NCBI RefSeq assembly: GCF_964340395.1
Contig: NC_135558.1
Coordinates: 23,198,064 to 23,262,063 of the forward strand
Source of the DNA: Glandiceps talaboti
Lineage: Eukaryota > Hemichordata > Enteropneusta > Spengelidae
Length of the DNA stretch: 64,000 nt
Direction of reading: 5' to 3'
Part shown: piece by piece, positions 46,600 to 60,102 of the stretch
Position numbering within the stretch: the stretch's first letter is position 1
Layout of the letters: each line of letters starts with the position of its first letter
Translations under genes and position numbers: made by a program
Notes under the pieces: generated by a model
Seen by the model: only the letters and a program-made list of their open reading frames with translations
Told to the model about the DNA's origin: nothing
The model's database searches: none

Positions 46600-46980
46600 C
46601 TGACAATCTCCCATCTCTAGATAGTAACATAGGGGTTACGAATACCAATAATAAACCAGCTGGTAATCAAGAGTAATGGAACAAAGTAAAAGACAATGGT
46701 ATAAAGAAATTAAATCTGTTTCAGACAAATGTCTTCAATGGATTACCATTCCATCTCATTCTTTGTTGTGTCGTAATTGCCAGTTTGATTCTCTCAGTAT
46801 GATTCTAGTCATCACAAGGATAGTATCAATCTGTTCTATCATGACATTACCCAAGCTTTATCAAATGCATCAAGGGCATGTTTTAACAATAGAAATGGCA
46901 ACTATTTTACCTCAGTTCCTGGCTGGAATGATTATGTGAAGGAAATGCATACAGTGCAAAAAATGCCTATAGATAAGTTG
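46600..46980 (+). mobile_element. Degraded LINE fragment (endonuclease-RT linker)
   Basis: Frames around 46800-46965 give SHHKDSINLFYHDITQA, LSNASRACFNN and VPGWNDYVKEMH. The VPGWNDYVKE string is typical of the segment after the endonuclease in Jockey/CR1-like LINEs. Frameshifts and stops are frequent. Confidence 0.6.
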
Positions 46981-47180
46981 TGGGTAGGTACAGTCAAACA
47001 TGCTCAAGCGGCCACCTTGATAGAGCGGCCACTTGCTCATAGCAGCCGCCTCTGTGTACTCCAGACGGCATTTCAATAGATACGTCATTGGATATAATGG
47101 CCACTCCTTTGATGCGGCCAGCGGCCACTCTCTGGTGGACCTCAGTGTTATCCGACCCTTTGTGTAATGGCCACGACGCC
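46981..47180. repeat. GCGGCCAC-rich dispersed repeat
   Basis: Seven gcggccac / ggccac motifs in 190 bases, spaced irregularly. Not coding. Confidence 0.6.
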
Positions 47181-47421
47181 CCAATAAACTTTCACTGTGG
47201 TTCACTTCTTTGTACTTTTTGATAATTTTGTCACTGCGTATTGTCCACTTATAACAAAAGATGTTAGCACATTGCTCTGTGTGTACAGTGTACTGGTGAA
47301 GATTGACAAGCCGATGAAACCACTATGAAAGGGCTACTATGATCACAAAGAAAATCCTACAATACAATCAGGAGTTTGAAAGACATGAAACGAAATGTAA
47401 TTCTTTAGCCGGTACATGGCC

Positions 47422-47662
47422 GGTATGAGTGATTACATGTATGTGTTGTATGAACTATGTAACCAACAAGTGTAATCGTAGTCGTAGCGAGTGACTAGTC
47501 GGTATGAGTGATTACATGTATGTGTTGTATGAACTACGTAACCAACAAGTGTAATCGTAGTCATAGTGAGTGACTAGCTGGTATGAGTGATTACATGTAC
47601 GTGTTGTATGAACTACGTAACCAACAAGTGTAATCGTAGTCGTAGCGAGTGACTAGGCGGTA
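47422..47662. repeat. 79-bp tandem repeat, 3 copies
   Basis: Starts at 47422, 47501 and 47580 (ggtatgagtgattacatgta..gtaatcgtagtcgtagcgag). High identity. Confidence 0.93.
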
Positions 47663-47935
47663 TGACGTATATTGCAAAGATAACATCAGGAATTCATACA
47701 CAAGTGAACAAAAACATACAAAAATGTATGCAAATATATCTAACAACAAGACCACGCCCATAGCAACAGTCAGATGATAGAATATATCGCAAAGATAGCA
47801 ACATGGTTGGATAGGCAACTGGATAGTCATTCAGCAAATTAACACCTATTGTTAGCATGTATTAGCATATGGATAAACATTTTAAAAAACTGTACAGTTG
47901 TGCTACAACGCCATTAGCGGTATTTGTATTATTTA
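47663..47935. repeat. Repeat family C (GACCACGCCCATAGCAACAG), block
   Basis: Recognised by agaccacgcccatagcaaca, tgcaaagataac and acattcaaaaa. About 110-bp units recur through the PNPLA6/7 introns. Confidence 0.85.
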
Positions 47936-48202
47936 ATTTTCATGTGACCTTTTTATTAGTATGTGCATATTTGACCCTGAACTCTACCCTATCATGATTA
48001 TTCCTTGTCAAGACATAGTTGAACTGTTTCTGGACAATTCTCACTAAATACGTCATCTTTCACCTTGTCCATCTCCTTCGCCATTTATGTACAATATAAC
48101 CATGGGGACCAACGGATGTTACATGTACATGTATACTAACCAATTGATCTATTGTCATTCTTTGAGACTTTTCATAATTCTTCATTATTCAATTTATTGT
48201 AG

Positions 48203-48346
48203 ACTATTACATTTACGCAAAGATGCAGAACCAGTATTGCAAGAAAAGGAACCTCCACCAGCTGTTTTGGAAGCTGATTGGAGAGAACTACAACAATCTG
48301 ATCTAACAATACCCCCAGAAGTTATCTATATGTTGAAGAGTGTCAG
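48203..48346 (+). CDS. PNPLA6/7: PNPLA6/7 exon 5
   Basis: 144 nt. The first base completes Arg; ends with two bases of Arg at donor gtaagc. Encodes LLHLRKDAEPVLQEKEPPPA, VLEADWRELQQSD and LTIPPEVIYMLKSV. KEPPP..LEAD and PxEVxYMLK are hallmark strings of PNPLA6/7 before the first CNB domain. Confidence 0.95.
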
Positions 48347-49309
48347 GTAAGCAAGTCATAAAAGGCAATACTGTGTGTGTGTTTCTGTCTCTGTCTGTCT
48401 GTCCATATGCCTGTCTGTGTGTCAATTTTTCTGTGTATATATTGATGCTTGCATACATGCATGTGTATGTGCCTGTGTGTTCATTTCAGCTCAACACTAA
48501 GTTAGCATTGGGGTAGCTACATTGTTGTAACTTGGTAAGTGTTTACACCATGCTAGCACTAGTAATACTTAACTCAGGAAAAAGACCATGCCCATAGCAA
48601 CTGCCAAATGATGTTTTACATTGCAAAGATAACATTAGGGATTGATAGACAATTCAATTAACATTCAAAAAATAAAAAAATGCATGTCTAGCAACAAGAC
48701 ATACTCAAAGCAACAGAGTTAGTACTAGGATTTTTAAACCAATAGCCACAATCTTCATTTTATTATGTCTCTGTCAAGTTGAAAGTCAACAAAGTCGTTC
48801 ATGTCATGGAAGTTGGAACTGTACATGTAGTTTGTGTATTGTACCATAGTGTGTACTGTATGGCCCGATTCCGAGAAGGGCCGGAGTGCATATTTCCAGA
48901 GAGTGATTACCTGGAAGTAAAAGGTGTGTATGTGTATACAATGTGCGGAAGAGTGACGTGTACAGGGTGCATGTAATTTGTAAACATTTATAAACTGTAA
49001 TGTATTTCGTGTACATCTGAAATTAAATACATGTCATGTGTATGCAAATTTGGAAAAGATGCACTGTACTGGGATTTTGACGCTAATTTGGGGGAAAATG
49101 CGTCCAAGGGAACGCATCATAAAAAAGTTCCCATTGGAATGATCGTGGACTGATGCGATCGCGAATAGGGTGGGCGGGGCTCCTAAACTTCCATTGACAA
49201 CAGCAAATTATTCAGTCACCACCGTGAGAACAACATTATCTTTTTTTTTTTGCCAATTAGGAATTTTATTCGCATTTGCAACTGTGGCGAGTGCTATCTC
49301 TGTGGATAA
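48347..49309. other. PNPLA6/7 intron 5, first part
   Basis: A TGTC/TGTG-rich stretch (48370-48480) and a family C fragment (48575-48725). Frames at 48779-49016 lack support. Confidence 0.5.
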
Positions 49310-50226
49310 ACATTTAAAAACTGAATTCATCTAGCAAGAAGACGATGCCCATAGCAACAGCCAAATAATGGTGTATATAGGGCTGGATATGCAAATGGTT
49401 AAACCTTCAATAAATCTGGAGGTGTATAGATGAAGAATATTAGGTGTATAATGATTTCATCAGGGATGTGCAAATTAGGTGTGAAAATTTGAATATTTGA
49501 TCAAAAAACTTATATCTCAAAAAGTAATTGGCCAAATGAGACTGAAACTTGGTGAGATGTTTCTAAAAGTGTTATTCTGCAGATTTTCTTCAAAACAGTT
49601 TGACAGAATTGGCTCTAGCAACCATGACCACACCCTTAGCAACAACCAAATGCCAGTATATTTTGGTTATATAAGAACATTATCTGGTAGGCAAGTGATT
49701 AAACATTCAAAAAATATATGTAAATACCTCTAGCAACCATAACCATGCCTATTGCATCAGCCAAACGGTGGTGTATTTTACAAAGATAACAGGGAATCTT
49801 ATTCAAGTGAACACACATTCAAAAAGTGTATGCAAATATGCCTAGCAACATGACCACGTCCATGGCAACAGCTGAATGATCACATATATTGCAAAGATAA
49901 CAGGTATTAATAGGCAATGGAATAAACATTCAAAAAAGGTATGTAAATGTGCCTAGCAACAAGACCACGCCCATAGCAACAGCCAAATGATCACATATAT
50001 TGCAAAGATAACAACACAGGGATTCATAGACAAGTGAATGAACATTCAAAAAACATGCAAACATATCTAGCAACATGACCACACCCATAGCAACAGCCAG
50101 ATGATCATGTACATTGCAAAGATAACAACAGGGTTGGATAGGCAACTGGATAATCATTCAGCAAATAAACACCTTACCTAGCATGGATCAGCATGTGGGT
50201 AAATATTATTAAAATCTGTACAGTCG
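49310..50226. repeat. Repeat family C, long block
   Basis: At least six ~110-bp units carrying cctagcaacaagaccacgcc, catagcaacagccaaatgat and attgcaaagataac, preceded by a leader with acttatatctcaaaaagtaa and actgaaacttggtgagatgt. Frames in it (for example 49497-49733) repeat at 57493-57699 and are products of the family. Confidence 0.9.
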
Positions 50227-50253
50227 TGCTACAATGCCATTGGCACTATTTTT

Positions 50254-50910
50254 AGTCCGTGCCGGACGAAGTCCGGACGGGGACTTATGGATTGGGTTCC
50301 GTCTGTCTGTGCATCCGTGTGTCTGTCCGTCCGTCCGTCCGCAGCCGTTTCTTGGAGATGCCTGGACTGATTTTTTTCAAACTTGGTACCATGGGCAACA
50401 TACGATGGCATACATATGCACGTCAATTTGTTTTATGATATGATCCAATATGGCCGCCTAGCAGCCATTTTGTTTGCGAATTTTCCCTGTCCAAAGCCAT
50501 AACTCAGACATGCGTGAACAGATCTCATTCAAAGTTGGTATTAGCACAGTGTTCTATGACATACATGTGCATACTCATTGTCGTCGTGATACGATCCAAT
50601 ATGGCTGCCTGGCAGCCATTTTGTTTGTGAATTTTCCATGTCCAAAGCCATTACTCAGACATGCTTGAACTGATCTCATTCAAAGTTGGTATTAGGACAG
50701 TGTTCTATGACATACATGTGCATATCCATTTTCATCGTGATATGATCCCCCATACCCGACCAATCCTTTATTGTTGTAGGCATGTTCCATGTCCAACAAG
50801 CAGACACAACATATCTAAGTCTGTTTGATTTAGGTTCAAAAGTGTTCGTGCGTGATCGGAGTAGTCATAATTCCTTAAAACCCAATCATAGTGGGGACTA
50901 TGTCATTCTC
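50254..50910 (+). repeat. Repeat family B, longest copy
   Basis: Begins tagtccgtgccggacgaagt; contains (GTCC)n, cagccgtttcttggagatgc, two diverged copies of a ~180-bp block (gatccaatatggc, ggcagccattttgttt, ccaaagccat) and ends catagtggggactatgtcat. Ends resemble each other in inverted sense (ggggact). Confidence 0.85.
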
Positions 50911-52631
50911 AATGACTTGTTTCCCATGTATCGACTTGTTATAGAATCATGAGTGTCTGCCAACACATGCAACACATACATGTAGGGGTCTATGCATGGT
51001 TTGACCTTGCTGTGAATCCATGCGTGTATGAGATATACCTAGTATGTATTTATGCCGATCAAGACTAAATCTTTCCTCTAAATGATGTGCTTTCAGGCCT
51101 CTTTTTTTCTATGGTGTCATATTCCAAAGCTTGTAATAGCTCGTCCAGCGGCAGCAGCAGCAAAGCTGCCGCGTAGCAGCTCAATGATTAGTACGCTTGC
51201 GCGTCATATATATTATGTGAAAAAAATTGATGGTTCTCTCAGGGATGCATTGCGGCGTGCAGTGACTACGCATGCGCCTTCCATATACTACGTGCATTCT
51301 CCACGCGCAACCGTATCGTCATATAGAATAGGCGATATCATGCATTGCAATATTGTAACAGTAGGCCTGTTGGCACAATTATCGTAACATTGTAACAAGT
51401 ATCGAGGCATCACTGTACCCCAAGGAGAAATTGTTACACTATTGGAAGTTTGACGCATGGCGGTACATGATACGGACCACTGATGACATAGCGCAGTTAA
51501 ATTTCTGGGTTGTGGAAGTGCGGTTTTGACATTTATATTGTCGATGATTGATTTTTTTTACATGTTCTAAAAAGAATAACTACTTTCCTATGTTTGTTGG
51601 TACAATAACATTCCTAAATCATCGAGTTAAATTGAGAAATCGTGATGTTCGGCAAGATGTCGACAAAAAACATTTGTCCAAAGACCAACGTACGTTGGTG
51701 GAGGGTCTATGATAAGTTGGCTGATTAAAAATGAACAAGATTAATCTAATGGCTATGATGGTTTTTGAAACCAACAACTGCATAGAGTATTGACTTTCTT
51801 TACTTCTCATCATATGTCAGAGAATTAGATGTCATTCAATAAAATAAATTTTGATGGTCAACACCCCTGGAAAATGACCCAAATCAAATGTATGAACCCT
51901 GGCCCAGGTAGCCGGTCACAAATGAATCTACCCTGAGCGAGCTTATGGGCTTTGCCTAGTTATGATATTATATTATAGGATGGTACAGCAACTTTTCAAT
52001 GTCTAATTTCATTCATATTGATATGGCCGTGAATGCAAGTTATGTATTCTACAATTCTTGTTAATCAAACCATATATGATCAAACATCACTGCCAAGTAC
52101 ATTCCAAGTTTGTCTACAGTTCTTGTTAATCAAACATCACTACCAGGAGATCTAAATCTCAAACTTCACTTTGATGTATAGGATTATTTTGTTACTGGTT
52201 ACTGATAGGTCAGTGGCAGTGTCAATCCATTTGGGTGGATGCTAAGTATACACTGCAGAGTTTCATATTGCGGTTAGAAAAAGTATTAAATTAAATGCAC
52301 ATAGTAAGAAATAGGGGCAGTTTTTGAAAACTGATAACTTAAGAAAAGTTTTCAAATACAAAATGTAAATGATTTATATCCATGAACTGAGTTGTATAGT
52401 TGTAATAAATAAGCCCCAACAAAAAGAAAGTATATTATAGTCAACCAAGTTGTAATAAAGACTGTGTGATATATTGAACTGAACTGAATCTAGGAAAAAA
52501 AACCAAGGTCAATGGTGTAACATTTGATATCAAGGATATGCCTACAACTTTAAGATATTTTGTCAGTTTCTTTCACTTTTAATTTTTTTCTGTTCATATA
52601 ATTTTTTGAATTTATTTTTTTTTGTCTTCAG
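50911..52631. other. PNPLA6/7 intron 5, nothing recognised
   Basis: About 1.7 kb without an exon. Small duplication (ttcttgttaatcaaacatcac) at 52050-52145; a CAG-rich spot at 51145. Confidence 0.5.
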
Positions 52632-52791
52632 GGTATTTGGTCATTTTGAGAAGCCTTTATTTCTAGAACTATGCAGACATATGGAAACAAAGTTTGTTCC
52701 AGCAGGTGCATTCTTGTTTAGGAAGGGACAGATAGATGATAGCATCTATGTTGTACAAAGTGGTCAACTCAGTGTCTTCATTACTGAACCG
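52632..52791 (+). CDS. PNPLA6/7: PNPLA6/7 exon 6 (CNB domain, first part)
   Basis: 160 nt after acceptor tttttttgtcttcag; completes Arg then 53 codons, phase 0 at donor gtaagt. VFGHFEKPLFLELCRHMETK, FVPAGAFLFRKGQIDDSIYV and VQSGQLSVFITEP form the first half of a cyclic-nucleotide-binding beta-roll (helix A, strands 1-4). The GHFEKPLFLELC string is almost invariant in PNPLA6/7. Confidence 0.96.
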
Positions 52792-53619
<828 letters not shown>

Positions 53620-53832
53620 GTAAAAAAATGTGATTTTTGGTCAAAACCATAAATTCAAAAACTATTGGGCAGATCAGTCTGAAATTTTGTAGGAACATTC
53701 TTAGAGGTGTTTAGATTAAGAATTTTTCACAGCATTATGATCCCATCAGTGATATGCAAATTAGGTATAAAAATGTGTCTTTTTGGTCAAAAATCTGTAA
53801 TTCCAAAACGACTGAGCAGATTGGGCTGAGAT
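53620..53832. repeat. Repeat family C, left flank of foldback copy 2
   Basis: Carries ttttggtcaaaaccataaat, cagattgggctgagat. Interrupted at the TTAA 53833 by foldback copy 2; the family sequence resumes after 57385. Confidence 0.85.
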
Positions 53833-54402
53833 TTAAAGGTGATTCAAAATGCTCACATTCACTTTTGCTATTTTGCTAGACGACATGTTTGTGAAACGTA
53901 TTCTGGTTTTAAAACTTAAAAAAATTGTCTGCAAACACCTTAAAACTGACCTTTTTTCTGCCAGTTCCCTTAGGATTTACTTCGAGAGTTTTTGGGTATT
54001 TCCGGTCCCACCTAGACCACGCAATTTTGTGACGTCATAGAGGGACATTGTTAGCACTCAGGCTATGACGAGCATCGTCAACAGGTTAAAAAACTCAACA
54101 ATGTTGTGAAAAAATACATTGCTGATGGTTGTAATAGACATCAGTAAAGAAAAACTACTATCTACATGTCTTATTAACCCACATTTACCGATTTTTACTT
54201 ACACTATCTGACTATTATCAGTGTCTGTGGGTATAAATTCAAAATATTCCGTTCCCCATATTATGGTAAAATAAATCAAAATGGCTAGACTAAATGTACA
54301 TAAATACTTGTAATTTCGGGGTGTTTCACATTCAATGACTTTTATTTATCTGATTTTTAGCACAACTGAACTGAGGTTCAGTAGTGTTATAGGGATCGCC
54401 TG

Positions 54403-54447
<45 letters not shown>

Positions 54448-55497
54448 CAACTTAAAGTCAAAAACTGCTGAACCGATTGGTTGGTCCATTAACTTGGGTG
54501 TCTAGTTGGGAAATTGTTCAAATCAAAATGATCGCATCACAGGTGTGTGATTTGGGTTAAAAAATGTGATTTTTGGTCAAAAAACTTAAACTCAGAAACT
54601 ACTGGGCAGATTGGCGCGAAATTTGATGGGAACATTCTTACGGGGGTGTAAAGTAAGATTTGTTCATGACGTGATGATTCCATCAGTAATATGCAAATTA
54701 GGGCTAAAAATGTGTCTTTCTGGTTAAAAATCTATAATTCCAAAACCACTGAGCAGATTGGGCTGAAATTTAATGGGAATGCATCTAGGGATGTATGGAA
54801 GAAGAAATATTAAGCATACAATGATATGAGTGATATGCAAATTAGGTGTAAAAATGTTCATTTTTGGTCAAAAACTGATATCCCAAAAAGCACTTGGTCA
54901 CCGAGTCTCAAACTTGGTGAGATGTTTCTGAAAGTGTTATTCTGCAGATTTTCTTTCAAAACATTTTGACAAAATTGGCCCTAGTGACCATAGCCACGCC
55001 CTTAGCAACAACCAAATGGCAGTATATTTTGGTCAAATAACAACATCATCTGGTAGGCAAATGAATAAACATTCAAAAAATGTATGCAAATACCCTAGCA
55101 ACCATGACCACGCCCATAGCAACAGCCAAACGGTCGTGTATTTCACAAAGATAACAACGGGGATTAATAGACAATTGAATAAACTTTCAAAAAATGTATG
55201 TAAATATGCCTAGCAACAAGACCACATCCATAGCAACAGCCAAATAATCACGTATATTGGAAAGATAATATCAGGAATTCATATAAAAATGTATACAAAT
55301 ATATCTAGCAACATGACCATGCCCATAGCAACAGCCAAATGATAGCATATATCGTAAAGACAGCAACATGGTTGGCTAGGCAACTGGATAGTCATTCACC
55401 AAATGACCACTTATTGTTAGCATGGACTACCATATGGATAAACATTTTTAAAAACTGTACAGTTGTGCTACAACTCCATTGGGGGTATTTTTATAAT
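54403..55497. repeat. GT microsatellite and family C block inside foldback copy 2
   Basis: (GT)n at about 54403-54443, then family C leader and five ~110-bp units (gaccacgcccatagcaacag). Nested in the foldback. Confidence 0.85.
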
Positions 55498-57148
55498 TTG
55501 TCGACAAGAAGCATTACAATATCATCGTGACAGCATATTTTAGCCCACTCACTCATGTCTCTTTTGAATGGCGTATTTAGCAACAAAGTAAACATATTTC
55601 ATCTTGAATAAATATTCTAGTAGTAGTAATTATTAGAATACCCATGGAAAACTTCAAGAAGGCATATCAGGACATGCATTGTCACAATATTATTGTTGGT
55701 CCCATAATACACTAATTGATTTGATTTGTTCCGAGCATATGGAAACACGTTCCGAGGCATTGCATGTAAATAGCACTGTGTACCACTCAATTGTCAAGGT
55801 TCATATAAGTTACTTGCTAAATTTCTATGAAAAGGACGTTAACGAAGGTTTATTAACCTAATTTTATTATCAGCAATAAAAATTGTAAAGAATTACAAAC
55901 TTTCGTGAGTTTCGTGTTGTCATTTAATGACTTTATAGCGACTCATTGAAAAGAAAACTTCTATGGTTTCCCTTGTTGCGATATCACTTCATACAACAAG
56001 ACTATTTAATATTCATTAGAAGAATTTTGTAATGAATCATGGTATCCGAAGTATACAGTTTATGAAACCAACAAATCAAATATCACGATGTGTTCATGCT
56101 ATTCTATATGATTGGACAATATTGACATCGGCAATCAAGGTCGTGACCCCAGCACATGGTTATGAGAGAAGCCTGCAACTAGGTTGGAGCCACGTTCGGT
56201 CCAATTTCTGTTTGTTTTGATGTTAGAGACATTTTTTTCTGTATGACTTTAAGGATTTTGCAATATATCTAATTGATAAATATAGATTATATCATGTGGA
56301 TAAAGTCAACCCGAGTGTGCTCTACGAGTCCATACACACACTACTACTTCAGTTTTGATTGGGGCGGGGAACTGTCCTACGTATACTGCCGAGGTGACTG
56401 CCCGTGAAACAAAACTTCTGCCTTGACAACACTACCCACCTACCGATAATAATATACCTAATAATCATCTGTACATCGTGATAAAAAAACTCGCAATATT
56501 TCAAGTCCCCAACAAGTCGATGAGACCTACTTCTACTTCCGAATCTGATGTTTTACATGGGTCTCAGACTCGAACTAGACCTTCACTCCCTAGACAGCCC
56601 TGCCTGAAAATAATAGATGTAAGCTTGCGTTCACAAGCCAAACGTGATAATACAAGACCACAACGAAAACTGTAAAACATTTAAAGGTCACTCTCATTTC
56701 ATATATATATAGACAACAAAACTAGGTTGGCCTCATTCTACATCTCGCCAAGGAAGTCAAAGGCCTATTCTGTAAAATCACTGAACTTTAGTAGCAATCA
56801 ACTTCTGCGACTGGAAGGAATCGACAATCTAAACATTATTGGTTCGAATTATTACTAGTCAATATATTCTAGTTTATATCACTAGAGGCATTTTGATATC
56901 GACCTGTAACAGTAGTTGAGCTCCTAGTTTTATCCAAGGCTGAATAGGCAATCAACTTGAACCCAGTATACTCTCCAACATCACTACCATTTTCACTATT
57001 GTTGCTAATATCATAGGACATGACACCTACATAAAAGCCAAATCTATCTATTGAACATTGTAAAATCGTCATTGAAAGAAGATTCATCACTCTGAGATTA
57101 ATTCTGATGAGTATCAAAGTCAGAATTACTATTGTCTACCATTGCTTT

Positions 57149-57289
57149 CTATACTAACTGAGACGAAATGGTTCTCTCTACGATGTCATAATCCCCAAAA
57201 GGGAGAACAATAGGCAGTGTAACTTCAAGTTCATGGCTGCTTGGGTTGCCGCTGATCGCCAATTTTAACTCTTTTTTCTCACTTATCAT
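57149..57289 (-). pseudogene. Short unassigned minus frame inside foldback copy 2
   Basis: 46 codons starting MISEKKELKLAISGN and containing HELEVTLPIVLPFGDYDI, then stop; adjacent frames give acidic/Ser-rich text (DNSNSDFDTHQN). Absent from copy 1. It could be a remnant of a lost transposase or another insertion; function unknown. Confidence 0.3.
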
Positions 57290-57385
57290 GCAATTTTGAA
57301 TAGTCAGCTTTGCATTTACTGGTTATGAGACGTATAAAGAACATTTTTCAAGGTTGTGGTATGAAGCATTTTGAATCACCTTTAA

Positions 57386-57785
57386 TGGGGATGGATCTAG
57401 GGGTGTATATATGATCTCATCAGTGATATGCAAATTAGGTGTAAAAATGTGAATTTTGGTCAAAAACTTATATCTCTTAAAGTACTTGGTCAATGAGACT
57501 GAAACTTGGTGAGATGTTTCTAGAAGTGTTATTGTGCAGATTTTCTTCAAAACCTTTGAACACAATTGGCCCTAGCAACTATGACCACACCCTTAGCAAC
57601 AACCAAATGGCAGTATATTTTGGTCAAATAACAACATCATCTGGTAGGCAAGTGAGTAAACATTCAAAAAATGTATGCAAATTTCCCCAGCAACCATGAC
57701 CACGCCCATAGCAACAGCCAAACGGTGGCAGGTAAAGATTTTTAAAAACTGTACAGTTGTGCTACATGCCATTGGCGCTATTTTT
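57386..57785. repeat. Repeat family C, right flank of foldback copy 2
   Basis: Continues the sequence interrupted at 53833 (tggggatggatctaggggtg, tatgcaaattaggtgtaaaa) through agcaaccatgaccacgccca. Ends before exon 7. Confidence 0.85.
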
Positions 57786-57955
57786 GATCACCCAAACTGA
57801 CCTACAGATAAACAGGTTGATAGTCATGGCAACATACTAAAATTACCTAACCCTTATAAGAAGTAAAAAACAAATATACCAAACAATATACAATCTATAT
57901 TTCAAAAATGGACAAGTATATGGGCATTGAAAAATAAATAATTATTTTATAACAG

Positions 57956-58036
57956 GATGGAACTGAGATGGCAATGAAGGAAGTGTATCCAGGAGAAAGT
58001 GTCCACAGTTTACTTAGTGTTTTAGATGTCATCACT
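57956..58036 (+). CDS. PNPLA6/7: PNPLA6/7 exon 7 (CNB domain, middle)
   Basis: 81 nt, phase 0 both ends, acceptor ttataacag and donor gtgagt. DGTEMAMKEVYPGES then VHSLLSVLDVIT correspond to strands and the phosphate-binding cassette of the CNB fold. As in other family members the canonical cassette Arg is absent, so it may not bind cyclic nucleotide. Confidence 0.95.
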
Positions 58037-58287
58037 GTGAGTATACTCTCTTGTTTCTACATCTGTTTTCTGGATCAAATCTTAACTCTTTTAAATTTAA
58101 GATCACAAATAATTCTGAATATTTATCTGCAGAATGTACAATGTAGAACTGAACAGCCTTGACACACAATTGTACACTGCCGTATACAATTATTATCCCT
58201 AGCACAGACCTATCCTGGCACAACTACATAGCTTCCTCAACTCCCCTGCCAGCATACATTCTGGCCTCATTAAGCACATATGATTAA

Positions 58288-60102
58288 AGTGTACATGCAA
58301 AGGTACATACTTTTTTTCGTAATTATGTTTATTTTGCCATAAAAATAAAGGAAATCAGGTTTGTAATAGTACAATATAATTCTAACACGAGAAATTGCGC
58401 GAAAAATGAGGCACTCTCGGCTCAGCCACAGAGCACCTTCAGGTAAGTACCTCTCATTTGCATATGGATAGGACAGGATTTGGAACTTTATGACGTCAAT
58501 GCAGGAACACAAATGCATTCGTCAGTGTATCTTTACATGTAAAGCCATTATGGTCGAACCAGAAGGTCAACTTCAAAACCCGTTTTCGCCAGAACCCGAC
58601 GTTGAATATTGATCAGATTCCTCAAGCGTAGAGCAATACACTCCAGCATTAACATCTGATGGTGTGATTTAGCCAAATTCATTCGAACCGACCGCTAGCA
58701 GTAACGATAGTTCCTCTGGTAGTGAATGAGTATGTCCTAGTGAAGCCGTGTTGTTTACATAAAGTGAAGGCTGTTGTCAGCGTCTTTTGTTGACATAACT
58801 ATTGAATGGGTGGAAAACAGCTCCTGCAGACAATGTAACGAAACAAAAATTATCTAATATTTCCATATCCATCAAACATACAGAGATCGAATGAGAATGG
58901 CTTCAAGGGTTCCCCATAATATTCTCTCAAGTTGTTCAAATGTAGCATGTGTCGTAACAGTACATTCGATCTATGACCAAAATCACCATTCAAAATCTTC
59001 GCAAAAGTAGACCCACAAATTAGTTAGAGCAGAAGTTTTGTTGGATAACCATCCATCCCTCTTGAAAGCTGTGTACACGTACTTTATTTCATTTTTTTAC
59101 TGCGTTCATTTAACCATCCACACAGTGACATGAAGTGATTTTATCTTCTTTCAAAGCACGGCCCATGTTTACTGAAGCCGGCCATATTGTGGTGTATTGT
59201 GTATTGTCTCCGACCATTTTTGTTTGAGTTTTTTATGGATAGACATGTCTTACGTTGTGGAAGTTATTTGAGCATGAAGCTTAGTACTGACTGTACTTTG
59301 CTGTGTCCATCCACTTTGGACATGTGATTGGCATGACGCAGTAATTGTTCAGGTAGACAAAACAATGGAAACAAAAATAGCAACATTATAATGAGCATTG
59401 CGTCTTTTTACTTTGATATGATTCCGACGATGTACATGTGATGTATGACAATGAAAACGATTGACTCCCAGCAACATGGAAATCAAAACATACAGTCGGA
59501 CTACGCATTGTTTAAAAACAAATGCTATCATAGTGAAAATATTTTATGAAGCTAACTTGCTTTCTTGAAAACATCATTTCAAATTATTTTATTTGTCTTC
59601 CTTTTTTCGCTTTGACCATGGCTACACTGGTGGCGTGGAGAACCCCGGCCCTGGTAACATTTACCGACTTTCACTGTATGGCGTCACTGTCCAGTTTTTA
59701 CCCATTATTACCTACTCAGTTATATCACTCGGAAATGTGTGTAGGGTAATCGTTTCTCTGCGGGTGCTGCCGACAAAACACCAGGGAACCATTGTTGTCG
59801 GAAGACTATAAACTGGTACACCACAATATGTACAGTTACAGATAATACTATATGGCAAGCGTAATTAGTAATTCATAAGTAAACATTACACAAAGGCTTA
59901 GAAGGCTTTTGTAACACGTGGGACCTCGACACCTTTCGTGAGCTGGTTGAGGTGCACAGGGGATTAAGGGGGCAAGTATTTTTGCGACTTTCTTACCAAT
60001 GGCAATGCGCGCAATATTTAGATGTATGAATGCAATTTCATTTATTTTTATGGCAAAATAAACATAATTACGAAAAAAATTATCAACCTTTACATGTACA
60101 CT
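58288..60102. mobile_element. Second TTAA-flanked element, ~65-bp inverted ends
   Basis: Left end agtgtacatgcaaaggtaca..tttttttcgtaattatgttt and its complement at the right (..tttacatgtacact) are framed by TTAA at 58284-58287 and 60103-60106. Length 1.8 kb. Contains a decayed N-terminal coding stretch (58550-58729). Different family from the elements at 41378 and 53837, with the same target. Confidence 0.82.
58550..58729 (+). pseudogene. Decayed acidic/Ser-rich N-terminus, possible transposase relic
   Basis: An ATG-led frame MVEPEGQLQNPFSPEPDVEY with stops at 58610 and 58670; between and after them SDSSSVEQYTPALTS and NSFEPTASSNDSSSGSE. Acidic Ser-rich N-termini are usual in piggyBac-type transposases, and the element has TTAA flanks, but no catalytic DDD region survives, so assignment is inference. 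Confidence 0.4.

Larger units (their letters stand above)
53837..57381. mobile_element. TTAA-flanked foldback element, copy 2 (interrupted)
   Basis: The same termini as 41378-43787, with TTAA at 53833-53836 and 57382-57385. The left arm is readable to about 54350, is interrupted by family C sequence (54360-55497) and a GT microsatellite, and resumes at 55498. From about 55868 to 56720 the centre matches the reverse complement of copy 1's centre. The right arm is mostly lost or replaced (56720-57340). No transposase. Confidence 0.85.

Noticed and set aside
49497-49733. Frame with SQKVIGQMRLKLGEMFLKV shared with 57493-57699
   Set aside because: Shared because both are family C repeat leaders; no start or splice context and many stops in other copies.
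59600-59815. 2A-like peptide (GGVENPGP) in a 72-codon frame
   Set aside because: Only NPGP matches; the conserved D-V/I-E-x before it is not aligned (one residue short), and the frame has no family similarity. It lies inside a TTAA element.
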